From assembly GCA_019416455.1 (NCBI GenBank), contig DXXG01000004.1, forward strand, positions 248,001 to 312,000: a stretch of 64,000 nucleotides of DNA. Direction: 5' to 3'. Source of the stretch: Clostridiales bacterium (GTDB lineage Bacteria > Bacillota > Clostridia > Oscillospirales > Acutalibacteraceae). Below, in pieces: positions 26,073 through 34,179 of this stretch; position 1 is the first letter of the stretch; each line of letters begins with the position of its first letter. The notes under the pieces are model-generated. The model was not told the origin of the DNA. It made no database searches and was given only the letters and a program-made list of their open reading frames with translations. A program made the translations under genes and the position numbers.

Positions 26073-27932
26073 TCAAGCGTTGGGGCTGAAGAACTGATCG
26101 TACCACACGATAAAGGAGTAGAAGGACCAGATCTTCTGCATGTTCTTGGCCTTGCCTTCCTTGTGATCGTTCAGCAGCTTCATGAGCTCAGAGGTGACGA
26201 AGAACTTCTCCGCGGTATCGCTTTGGAAGGACTCCTTCACCATGTTGTAATACTTGTCCTCCCGCAGCCAGTCAGACAGAGGCACAGGGAAGCCCAGCTT
26301 CTTCATCTTGGCGGTCTCTTCGGGGAGCTGCTTCAAAGCGGCAGAACGCAGCGCCTTCTTGGTGGTCTCCGTAGCGCAGTCGGCACGGTAGCGGCTGGGG
26401 ATCCGGCAGGACAGCTCCAGCATCTTCTTGTCCAGGAAGGGCACCCGCAGTTCCAAGGAGTTGGCCATGCTCATCCGGTCGGCTTTCAGCAGGATGTCAT
26501 AGATCATCCAGGTGTGCATGTCCACGTATTGCAGCTGAGTGGGCTCGTCCAAGCCCTGGACTTCGTCAAAGTAGCGCTTGCTGTATTCCTCGGGCAGCTT
26601 GGAGGTGATCTTCCGCTTCAGGTACTTCTGTCGTTCCGCGGGATCGGTGAACACGTAGTTGGCCCGCATGAATCGCTGATAGGGCTCCATTCCACCACGG
26701 ATGATGAAGTGTTTGCCCTTGAATTCCGGCATCTTCTTGGCCACAGCGCCGGCCAGTTTCCGCACGGGGCGGGGGACCTTCCGGGTGTACTGGGCAAAAT
26801 GGCCGCCCTGGAGGTACATGGGATATCCGCCGAACAACTCGTCAGCGCCTTCGCCGGAGAGCACCACCTTCACATACTTCCGGGCGTTCTGAGCCAGGAA
26901 GTACAGGGGGATCTCAGAGGGGTTGGGCAGGGGTTCATCAAGCATGTACTGGATCTTGGGCATAGCTTCAAAGAACTCGTCGGCGGAAACTTTGTTGGAG
27001 ATGTTCTCCACGCCGATGGTCTTGGAGAATTTCTGAGCGTAGGGCAGTTCGCTGTACTTTTCTTCCTCGTAGCCCACGGAGAAGGTCTTGACTTTTTCCG
27101 TACCCTTGGAGATCTCCCGGACCACGTAGCTGGAATCCACGCCGGAGGAGAGGAAGCATCCCACCTCCACGTCGGAGATCTGGTGCATGGCCACGCTCTC
27201 GGTAAATTCTTTTTGGATGGCCTCTTCCCAGTATTCCAGAGACTTGTCCTCTTCGATGTTATATCGGATGCGGTAATACCGCTCCACAGACAGTTTCCCG
27301 TCCTTGTAGGTGAAGCAGTGAGCGCCGGGAAGTTTGTACACATTCTTGAAGATGGTGGTCTCGTTGGGAATATATTCGTAAGAAAGGTACTCAGGGATCT
27401 TGGACTCGTCCAGTTCCTTCACGAAGCAGGGGTGGGAGAGGAAGCTCTTGATCTCCGAGCCGAAGAGGAACTGATCCCCGTTTTTGTAGTAGTAGAAAGG
27501 CTTGATGCCGAAAATGTCCCGGGCGCCGAACAGCTCTTTTTTCACGCTGTCCCAGATGACGAAGGCGAACATGCCCCGCAGCTTCTGGAGGATCTCCTTG
27601 CCGTATTCCTCATAGCCATGGAGGATGGTTTCGGAGTCGGTGCGGGTTTTAAAGACATGGCCTTTTTTCAGCAGGTCCTCTCGCAGGCTCTGGAAGTTGT
27701 ATATCTCTCCGTTGAAGGTGAGCACTTTGGTGCCGTCCTCGTTGAGCAGGGGTTGGCGCCCACCTTCCAGGTCGATGATAGACAGCCGCCGGAATCCCAG
27801 GGACACGTCCTGATCCACATAGTAGTCCGCGTCGTCCGGACCCCGGTGGATGATCCGGTCGGCCATAGCCTTGATCACATTCTCAGGGCTGGCCACTTCC
27901 GGTGTGTTTTTAAATCCAACAAAACCGCACAT
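26073..27932 (-). CDS. AsnB/AsnH-like amidotransferase, cell-wall candidate (copy 2)
   Basis: A 619-residue class II amidotransferase/asparagine-synthetase-fold protein: Cys2 nucleophile (MCGFVGF), FNGEIYNF in the glutaminase domain, and the ATP-pyrophosphate loop as SSGVDSSYV near residue 256. It is last in the leftward operon after a racemase and an ATP-grasp ligase. Family members of this size in lactic acid bacteria amidate peptidoglycan carboxyls: AsnH on D-Asp of the cross-bridge, AsnB1 on meso-diaminopimelate. I infer a similar role here. It is clearly paralogous to the protein at 30046-31899. AAAGGAGA precedes the ATG. Free asparagine synthesis cannot be ruled out. Confidence 0.82.
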   Translation of the reverse strand: MCGFVGFKNTPEVASPENVIKAMADRIIHRGPDDADYYVDQDVSLGFRRLSIIDLEGGRQPLLNEDGTKVLTFNGEIYNFQSLREDLLKKGHVFKTRTDSETILHGYEEYGKEILQKLRGMFAFVIWDSVKKELFGARDIFGIKPFYYYKNGDQFLFGSEIKSFLSHPCFVKELDESKIPEYLSYEYIPNETTIFKNVYKLPGAHCFTYKDGKLSVERYYRIRYNIEEDKSLEYWEEAIQKEFTESVAMHQISDVEVGCFLSSGVDSSYVVREISKGTEKVKTFSVGYEEEKYSELPYAQKFSKTIGVENISNKVSADEFFEAMPKIQYMLDEPLPNPSEIPLYFLAQNARKYVKVVLSGEGADELFGGYPMYLQGGHFAQYTRKVPRPVRKLAGAVAKKMPEFKGKHFIIRGGMEPYQRFMRANYVFTDPAERQKYLKRKITSKLPEEYSKRYFDEVQGLDEPTQLQYVDMHTWMIYDILLKADRMSMANSLELRVPFLDKKMLELSCRIPSRYRADCATETTKKALRSAALKQLPEETAKMKKLGFPVPLSDWLREDKYYNMVKESFQSDTAEKFFVTSELMKLLNDHKEGKAKNMQKIWSFYSFIVWYDQFFSPNA

Positions 27933-27969
27933 GGGCAGGATCTCCTTTCGCTTCTGTGTAGGTCATTGT

Positions 27970-28686
27970 TTATGAAATCAGTTGGCGGTACTCCGCCTTC
28001 AGCTTGCCGCCGCAGACTTCCACGCACCGCTTGGAGAGCACCTCCAGAGCGTCCAGGAAGCCTTGAGAAAGGGCAAGCTCCTTCTTTACCAGGGAAAGTT
28101 CTGTGCAGCCCAGGATCACGCTGTCGCAGCCTGCTTCAAACAGCTGGGCGCTTGCCTGACGCAGCTTTTCCGGATCAGCGGGCCGCCCGGCCTTGATGTC
28201 ATCGTAGATCAAGGACATGGTCAGCTCTTGACCCCGCTCATCAGGCAGGGCCCATTCCAAACCTGCCTTTTCCAAGGCCTTCTGGAACAGTCCCGTGCTG
28301 GCGGTGCCGGTAGTGGCCAGGATCCCCGCTTTTTTCTTACCGGCGGCAGAAAGTTCCTGAGCGGTCTCCTCCACCATGTGGAGGAAGGGCACGGAAACAC
28401 TGCCGGAAAGCTCCTGATAAAAGTAGTGGGAGGTGACGCAGGGAGCGCAAAGTACCTGAGCGCCCATGGTTTCCAGGGAATGAGCCATGCTTTCCAGCAC
28501 CGGCAGGGGAGAGGGCTTGGTCCTGTCCAGAATGTAGGCGGTGCGGTCCGGCACTTGGGGATTGTTGAACACCATAATGTTCAAATGCTCCTGGTCGGTT
28601 TTAGCGTCGGTCATCCGGATGATGAGCTCCAGCAGGTAGGCGGTGGCCATTGGCCCCATGCCGCCGATGATGCCCAAGGTTTTCAT
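27970..28686 (-). CDS. Aspartate racemase (Asp/Glu/hydantoin racemase family)
   Basis: Cofactor-independent racemase of 238 residues, starting MKTLGIIGGMGPMAT with GGAGAG upstream. The two-cysteine mechanism is supported by APCVTSHYFY near residue 83 (the usual following Asn is Val) and LGCTELSLV near 193. GMGPMAT and NNPQVPDRT are typical of aspartate rather than glutamate racemases. A separate glutamate racemase, murI, is present at 43.4 kb, so this one most likely supplies D-aspartate. It lies between the ATP-grasp ligase and an asnB-like gene in one leftward operon. Confidence 0.85.
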   Translation of the reverse strand: MKTLGIIGGMGPMATAYLLELIIRMTDAKTDQEHLNIMVFNNPQVPDRTAYILDRTKPSPLPVLESMAHSLETMGAQVLCAPCVTSHYFYQELSGSVSVPFLHMVEETAQELSAAGKKKAGILATTGTASTGLFQKALEKAGLEWALPDERGQELTMSLIYDDIKAGRPADPEKLRQASAQLFEAGCDSVILGCTELSLVKKELALSQGFLDALEVLSKRCVEVCGGKLKAEYRQLIS

Positions 28687-28711
28687 GGCGTCTCTCCTTT
28701 GGCGGCGCGGC

Positions 28712-29947
28712 TCAGTCCCGCAGGCCCTTGTTGCCGAAATAGCGCCGGTATTTCTCAAAATAATGGAATTGGTTTTTCTGGTAGTTGATCCACCGCTTCA
28801 GGGAACGGTCCCCTTCGTAGTAGTAGGAATGACACACTTTCCCAGCCTTGATCAGCGCTCTGGCTTCCGCTTTCACGCTCTCGCTTTTCACATATTCGAA
28901 GATGATCTTCGTGGGAATGATGGTCCACAGTACTTTATTTTTCGCCACGGTGCAGGGCATATCCTTATGGTAGATCACGTCGTCCACCAGCCATTTGGCC
29001 AGATTGTAGCCAGCGGCGGTGACGAAATAACTGCTGCGTCCTTGACGCAGGTTCATCTCGAACAGCTTGTACTTGCCGTCGCGATGATCGTATTTCATGT
29101 CGAAATTGGCAAAGCCCACGTAGCCGATGCCTTCCAGGAAGTTTTTCATCATTTCGTTGAGCTTCTCATCGTAGCCGTTGACGATGGCGGCATAGCTGCC
29201 GATTCCCTCAGGGGAATGCTCCTCCAGCAGGGCGTTGCCCAGTGCGATGAGCTTCACTTTCTTGTCCCGGCCGCAGTAGCAGTTCATCACCCGCATGTTG
29301 CTGTCATCTCCGGGGATGTACTCCTGGAGGATCAGATGATCCTTGTAGGAGGAGGAGTAAATGGCCTCCAAAATGGCGTTGAATTCCGCCTGGGTCTTTG
29401 CCACGAATACCTTCTTCTTGTGGGGGAACCGGCAGTTCCAGTAAGCCACGGAGTTGGAAGGCTTGATGATCACCGGGAAATCAAAAGGCAGCTCCACAGT
29501 TTTGTAGTCCTCATAGGAGCAGGTGGTGGTCTTAGGGAAGGCGAAACCGTGCTCGGTGCACACCTGATAGAAGCTTTCCTTGATGGAAAGCCGCATCAGA
29601 AGCTCTTCGTCGATGCACTCGAACGTGTACACGTCCCGGAGCTTGTCCTGATTGCGCACCAGCAGCTTGATATAATTGTCTCCGCAGGGGACCAGGAGCA
29701 GCTTCTTGCCGCTGCCCTCATAGCGCTTGGCGAAGTCCAGCAGTGTCTTGACGAACACCGCGTCGTCCTCCAGGTTGGGTTCTACCACTTCCACGGTGAC
29801 GATTTTGCTGGCGAGACAGGGACCTAACACCCCTTTGCCAATGGCCACCGATTTAAGCCCATACTCCTGATGGAAAGAGCGGGCCATACCGTATACGTTG
29901 ATGTCGCTGCCCAGCAGGACAGGCTGAAAATCGATTTCCTGGTTCAT
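28712..29947 (-). CDS. ATP-grasp carboxylate-amine ligase, likely D-aspartate ligase for peptidoglycan
   Basis: A 411-residue ATP-grasp enzyme without signal or membrane segments. The start (VLLGSDINVYGMARSFH) resembles the pre-ATP-grasp Rossmann domain. PVIIKPSNS is the ATP-binding Lys strand, LILQEYIPGDDSNM the central loop, and FANFDMKYD with KLFEMNLRQGRSSYF the metal-binding strand. The last part matches the family of the Enterococcus faecium D-aspartate ligase, which adds D-Asp to the lysine of the stem peptide and is also encoded beside an aspartate racemase. The neighbouring racemase and amidotransferases make this the best reading, but other carboxylate-amine ligations are possible. 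Confidence 0.72.
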   Translation of the reverse strand: MNQEIDFQPVLLGSDINVYGMARSFHQEYGLKSVAIGKGVLGPCLASKIVTVEVVEPNLEDDAVFVKTLLDFAKRYEGSGKKLLLVPCGDNYIKLLVRNQDKLRDVYTFECIDEELLMRLSIKESFYQVCTEHGFAFPKTTTCSYEDYKTVELPFDFPVIIKPSNSVAYWNCRFPHKKKVFVAKTQAEFNAILEAIYSSSYKDHLILQEYIPGDDSNMRVMNCYCGRDKKVKLIALGNALLEEHSPEGIGSYAAIVNGYDEKLNEMMKNFLEGIGYVGFANFDMKYDHRDGKYKLFEMNLRQGRSSYFVTAAGYNLAKWLVDDVIYHKDMPCTVAKNKVLWTIIPTKIIFEYVKSESVKAEARALIKAGKVCHSYYYEGDRSLKRWINYQKNQFHYFEKYRRYFGNKGLRD

Positions 29948-30045
29948 GTTTACGATCCCTCTTTTTAAAATCTCAGGCGTTCGCCGGGGAAGGCGGGGAG
30001 ATACCCCTTAGTCCCCAGGTTCCTAGAAAAGGCCGTCTCAAAAAG

Positions 30046-31899
30046 TTACGCCGCCTGGCGGTTCTGGTCATTGCCGAAAAACTCTTTGTACCACACAAGG
30101 AAGGTGTAAACGGTCCACACCCGGCGGCTGTTGTCCGCCTTGCCAGCCCGGTGGTCGTCCAAAAGCTTTACCAGCTTTTCCGTATGGAAGAACTTCTGGG
30201 CGTTAGCCCCGGTGAATTCTTCCCGGACGATGTTATAATATTTGTCCTCTTTCAGCCACACACGGGTGGGCACAGGGAAGCCCAGCTTCTTTTTAGAAGC
30301 CCACTTATCGGGCATCCGACGCAGGGCAGCCTTACGCATGGCGTATTTGGTGTTCTCGCTGTTGACACGGTACTTGGTGGGGATCCGCCCCGCCAGAGCC
30401 ATGATCTTTTTGTCCAGGAAGGGAACCCGCAGCTCCAGGGAGTTGGCCATGCTCATCTTGTCGGCTTTCAGCAGGATGTCGCCTACCATCCACATGTTCA
30501 GATCCAGGAACTGCATCTTGGTCACGGGATCCTTGTCCGCCACCATGTCATAATAGGGCTTGCACAGGGTTTCGGGAGCGGGAGCGGAAGTGGGGTTCTT
30601 CAAAAGAGCCCGCCGCTCTTTCCGGGTGAACATATAAGCGTTGCCGATGAACCGCTCTTCCAGATGCTTGCCGCGGCGCACCAGGAAGTTCAATCCCCGG
30701 TGAGCGGGCAGCAGCCCGGCCACATTGCCGATCAGCTTCCGGATGGGGAAGGGGATCTTGTCGTACCAGGGCATCTCCAAGGGCTCCTTGTAGATGTTGT
30801 ACCCGCCGAAGATCTCGTCGGCGCCCTCGCCGGAGAGCACCACCTTCAGATGCTGGGCAGCGGTGTTGCACACAAAGTACAGGGCCACCGCGGCAGGGTC
30901 TGCCAGAGGCTCGTCCATGTGGTACTGGATCTTGGGGAAGTTCCCCCAGAACTCCTCAGGGGTGATGATCTTGCTGATGTTTTTCACCGGGATCTGCTCG
31001 GAAAGCTCCTGAGCGTAGCTGATCTCGTTGTACTTGGTGCCGTTATCGAAGCCCACGGTGAAAGTCTTGTCCACGTGAGCGGAGCATGCCACGTAGCTGG
31101 AGTCCACACCGGAGGAGAGGAAAGAACCCACCTCCACGTCGGAGATCTTGTGGGCTTCCACCGAGTCATCGAAGGTCTTTTCGATCTCGTCCACCCAGTA
31201 ATCCAGGGACTTATCTTCTTCCGCGTGGAATTCCGGCAGCCAGTACCGGGTGATCTCCATCTTTCCGTTCTGGTAGCGGAAATAGTGAGCAGGGGGCATT
31301 TTGTAAACCCCTTTGAAGAAGGTCTCCGGTCCGGGGGAATACTGGAAAGAGAGGTAATTTTCCAGCGCCTGCTCGTTCAGTTCTTTGTGAAAATGAGGAT
31401 GGTGCAAAAAGCTCTTGATCTCTGAACCGAACATCAAGGTACCTTCCATCCTGGTATAATACAGAGGTTTGATGCCGAAGAAGTCACGGGCGCCGAAAAG
31501 TTCCTTTTTTTCCTTGTCCCAGATGACAAAGGCGAACATGCCCCGCAGCTTGTTCAGCAGTTTTTCGCCGTATTCCTCGTAGCCGTGGAGGAGCACCTCG
31601 GAATCGGTGGCGGTCTTGAATATATGGCCCGCCTTCAAAAGGTCCTCCTTGATTTCCCGATAATTATAGATCTCCCCGTTGAAGGAGAGGACTTTGCTGC
31701 CGTCCTCGTTCAAAATGGGCTGGCGTCCGCCTTCCAGGTCGATGATGGAAAGCCGCCGGAACCCCAGAGAGATGGAACCGTCCATATAATAATCCGCGTC
31801 GTCAGGGCCACGGTGACGGATGGCGTCCGTCATAGAGCGGAGCACACCGGCATCCTGCTGGGTGTCGCCGCCGTCGATAAATCCAACGAATCCGCACAT
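30046..31899 (-). CDS. AsnB/AsnH-like amidotransferase, cell-wall candidate (copy 1)
   Basis: A 617-residue paralogue of the protein at 26073-27932, first in the leftward operon. Cys2 (MCGFVGF), FNGEIYNYREIKEDL, and SSGVDSSYV near residue 254 are intact, and the C-terminal synthetase domain is complete. AAAGGCAGG precedes the ATG, with a promoter at 31972-32001. Two similar amidotransferases flanking a ligase and racemase suggest two acceptor carboxyls, for example the D-Asp bridge and the stem peptide; this assignment is inference. An ordinary asparagine synthetase with an Asn T-box already exists at 22.8 kb. Confidence 0.82.
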   Translation of the reverse strand: MCGFVGFIDGGDTQQDAGVLRSMTDAIRHRGPDDADYYMDGSISLGFRRLSIIDLEGGRQPILNEDGSKVLSFNGEIYNYREIKEDLLKAGHIFKTATDSEVLLHGYEEYGEKLLNKLRGMFAFVIWDKEKKELFGARDFFGIKPLYYTRMEGTLMFGSEIKSFLHHPHFHKELNEQALENYLSFQYSPGPETFFKGVYKMPPAHYFRYQNGKMEITRYWLPEFHAEEDKSLDYWVDEIEKTFDDSVEAHKISDVEVGSFLSSGVDSSYVACSAHVDKTFTVGFDNGTKYNEISYAQELSEQIPVKNISKIITPEEFWGNFPKIQYHMDEPLADPAAVALYFVCNTAAQHLKVVLSGEGADEIFGGYNIYKEPLEMPWYDKIPFPIRKLIGNVAGLLPAHRGLNFLVRRGKHLEERFIGNAYMFTRKERRALLKNPTSAPAPETLCKPYYDMVADKDPVTKMQFLDLNMWMVGDILLKADKMSMANSLELRVPFLDKKIMALAGRIPTKYRVNSENTKYAMRKAALRRMPDKWASKKKLGFPVPTRVWLKEDKYYNIVREEFTGANAQKFFHTEKLVKLLDDHRAGKADNSRRVWTVYTFLVWYKEFFGNDQNRQAA

Positions 31900-31971
31900 G
31901 GTCGTTACCTGCCTTTCTCTAGCCTGTTTCGAGAAAAAATCTTACCTTTTCCCGAAACCACTCGTCTTATT

Positions 31972-32001
31972 ATTCTACCACAAAATGGGGGAGAATGACA
32001 A
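31972..32001 (-). promoter_or_regulatory. Promoter of the asnB-like/ligase/racemase operon
   Basis: On the minus strand TTGTCA, an 18-base spacer and TAGAAT, giving a leader of about 65 bases. The 315-base gap to the XRE gene is AT-rich. It holds a second -10-like TATAAT near 32150 on the minus strand and no gene I can support. Confidence 0.6.
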
Positions 32002-32214
32002 ATACTATTTTCCTTTTTCTGATTTGACCTAATTTTCCGGTTTGGAAGGGACTTCTCTGACTCAAAATGGAAAATGCCTTCCTTTCCAGACTGAAACGCC
32101 GGGACAGAAAGGCAAACTAATTCCAAATAGTAGAATTTATGTATTATTATACAGTTTATAAAACCAAAAATGCGCAAATCCACCCCTGGATGCCTCTGGG
32201 AAGAAATTTTACCC

Positions 32215-32901
32215 TTAGCGGGAAATAGACCGTTCCGTGTTTTGCACCAGCTCAAACAGGGAGGGCGCATGCTGCGGGTATTCACTCAGCAGAATGTCGG
32301 GGCTGAGGGGAGGCAGTGTTTCCAGATCCACTCCGGTGGAGTCTTTGGAACTGTTCCCATCCAGCAGGTACTGGGCTTGGGCCTCTTCCATGACCATGTG
32401 AGTGCCTGCCTGGGGCACACAGAGCTGACGGTCCAAGGAGAACATCTCCTGGGGGTTTTTCGTCCGGGAGGAGTAGAGCATGCGGAACATCTTGTAGATC
32501 CCGTCGGAAAGGTAGGCGGACACATGGCGGGTGACCCCTTCGCTATTGATTTTTTTCAGGATTCCAAATACAATATGAAGGGAATGGACCAAAATTCCAA
32601 ACTGATATTCCGCGGCAGGATCGTTTTCGGTTTCCTGGGATGCCTGAGGCCGAACAAGGGCCTGGCCCGCAGACGGGGCGGAACAGTATCGATGGGGCGT
32701 GCGGCCCAGCAGGTAGTCGCAGGAGACCTGGTAGTAGTTGGCAGCCCGCACAAGGAAGTCCAGACCGCACTCTCGAATGCCTTTTTCATAGTGAGAGAGC
32801 AGCGCCTGGGAAATACCCAGATCCGCGGCCGCTTTCTTTTGACTAAATCCACGCTCTTTCCGCAAAAGCGTCAAGATCCTTGGAAAATCGGTATTCGTCA
32901 T
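32215..32901 (-). CDS. XRE-family transcriptional regulator
   Basis: A 228-residue protein starting at ATG 32901 behind AGGTG. The N-terminal helix-turn-helix covers about residues 5-60 (LRKERGFSQKKAAADLGISQALLSHYEKGIRECGLDFL spans it) and is followed by the YYQVSCDYLLGR end typical of phage-repressor-like HTH proteins. The remaining 160 residues are a helical domain I do not recognise. It is transcribed in the same direction as, and just upstream of, the cell-wall amidation operon, so it may regulate that operon or itself. Confidence 0.8.
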   Translation of the reverse strand: MTNTDFPRILTLLRKERGFSQKKAAADLGISQALLSHYEKGIRECGLDFLVRAANYYQVSCDYLLGRTPHRYCSAPSAGQALVRPQASQETENDPAAEYQFGILVHSLHIVFGILKKINSEGVTRHVSAYLSDGIYKMFRMLYSSRTKNPQEMFSLDRQLCVPQAGTHMVMEEAQAQYLLDGNSSKDSTGVDLETLPPLSPDILLSEYPQHAPSLFELVQNTERSISR

Positions 32902-33108
32902 AAAAAGCACCTCGATTGTCGCCGGGGCAGATGGAACAGCCTCGGAAAAGATGTTTTATGGGGAGAACAAAGGACAAAAGCAAGCTTAATGGTGAATATC
33001 TGGGATAATTATACAATAGATAGAGAAATTGTAAATGCCTTGCGGGAAATAAAAGGAAAGAAAATGTAGAAAATGACCTTTATTATTTGTGAGAAAGGAG
33101 AGGTTTTT

Positions 33109-33834
33109 ATGAAATCTTACGTGATTCATCTGATACGCAACATGCCTTGTGAAGGAAATTTGGAAGGTAGATACATTGGAAGGACGGAATCTCCCCTGGC
33201 AGGTTCCTCCATTGGAGACCTGTTGGAGCTGAAACGGAAATACCGTTATCCGGAGGTGTCGGCCTATTATGCTAGTCCATCCACCCGGTGCGTGGATACG
33301 CTGAAACTGCTCTATCCGGACGGGGATCCGGAAGTGGTGCTGGAAATGGCGGAGTGCGATTTCGGCGATTGGGAAAACAAACGTGTGGAGGATCTTCAGA
33401 AGGATCCCAAATTCCTCCAGTGGATGGAGCAGGGAGGCCAGACAGCTCCTCCCAATGGAGAGAGCGGCATGGTCTTTCTCCAGCGGGTGTGCAAAGGCTT
33501 TGAGACCCTGGTCCAGAACATGATGGCAAAAGGGGAGACTAGCGCCGTTCTTGTCACCCACGCCGGGGTGATTACCGGACTGCTGTCCGCCTACGGACTG
33601 CCCAGGGCTCAGCCTTACGAGTGGATGTGCCAGCCGGGCTGTGGCTACTCGGTGCGGATCACTCCCAGTTTGTGGATGCGTTCCATGGTGATGGAGGTTT
33701 ATGCTACCCTGCCTCAAAACGACCAGGGAGAGCAGCCGGATCACTTGGTGGTGGACATCGCCCGGGAAGCGGCCCAGCGGGCCTGGGGACAGCAAAAAGA
33801 GGGAGCCCCAGAGGAAGGGGAAACTCAGGCTTGA
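33109..33834 (+). CDS. Histidine-phosphatase-fold protein lacking the catalytic histidine
   Basis: A 241-residue protein of the phosphoglycerate-mutase-like (histidine phosphatase) fold. The family start LIRHG-x-T-x-x-N-x-x-G reads LIRNMPCEGNLEG here, so the phospho-accepting His is Asn and the Gly is Met. Other parts are normal: GRYIGRTESPL, ASPSTRCVDT with its Arg, ECDFGDWENK and VTHAGVI with the second His. Thus it may be a pseudoenzyme or use other chemistry. The C-terminal 40 residues are extra and hydrophilic. AAAGGAG precedes ATG 33109. The leuA promoter overlaps its stop codon. Confidence 0.75.
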   Translation: MKSYVIHLIRNMPCEGNLEGRYIGRTESPLAGSSIGDLLELKRKYRYPEVSAYYASPSTRCVDTLKLLYPDGDPEVVLEMAECDFGDWENKRVEDLQKDPKFLQWMEQGGQTAPPNGESGMVFLQRVCKGFETLVQNMMAKGETSAVLVTHAGVITGLLSAYGLPRAQPYEWMCQPGCGYSVRITPSLWMRSMVMEVYATLPQNDQGEQPDHLVVDIAREAAQRAWGQQKEGAPEEGETQA

Positions 33835-33859
33835 CAAAAAAATGTTCCCGGCCTATAAT
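33831..33859 (+). promoter_or_regulatory. Perfect consensus promoter of leuA
   Basis: TTGACA (33831-33836), 17-base spacer, TATAAT (33854-33859). The -35 box overlaps the TGA stop of the preceding gene. It drives the T-box leader of leuA. Confidence 0.88.
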
Positions 33860-33869
33860 GCCTTCAAAA

Positions 33870-34140
33870 GAGTATGATCGGAAAAGACTGCGAAGGGAAT
33901 AAGACGTTGGAACGCCCCTCAGAGAGCCTGCGGCAGGTGAGAGCAGGCGGGTGACCGGCGGGATAGCTCATCCCGGAGTCTCCTGGCCCAAAAGTTTTTT
34001 AGGGCGGGACGTGTGGCGGCGTTATCCGCTGGGGCCGTATAGGCCGAAAGGGCGGGGGATCCCCGCCGAACTCGGGTGGTACCGCGGAGCATGCTTCGCC
34101 CCGGGCGCGATGAAATCGTCGTGCCCGGGGCTTTTTTTCG
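33870..34140 (+). promoter_or_regulatory. T-box leader with leucine (CTC) specifier and terminator
   Basis: Stem I carries AGAGAG and GGTGAGAG distal motifs and the specifier codon CTC (33967-33969) followed by the usual A. The T-box GGGTGGTACCGCGG is at 34074-34087. The terminator stem GCCCCGGGC (34098-34106) with GCCCGGGGC (34123-34131) is followed by seven T. Uncharged tRNA-Leu should prevent termination and allow leuA expression. Confidence 0.92.
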
Positions 34141-34179
34141 GCCGCCCACTGGGAAAATGTGTCAGAAAGGACGAGACAA

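Noticed and set aside
32998..33069. 23-codon frame before the histidine-phosphatase-like gene
   Set aside because: No ribosome binding site and no recognisable sequence; more likely leader.
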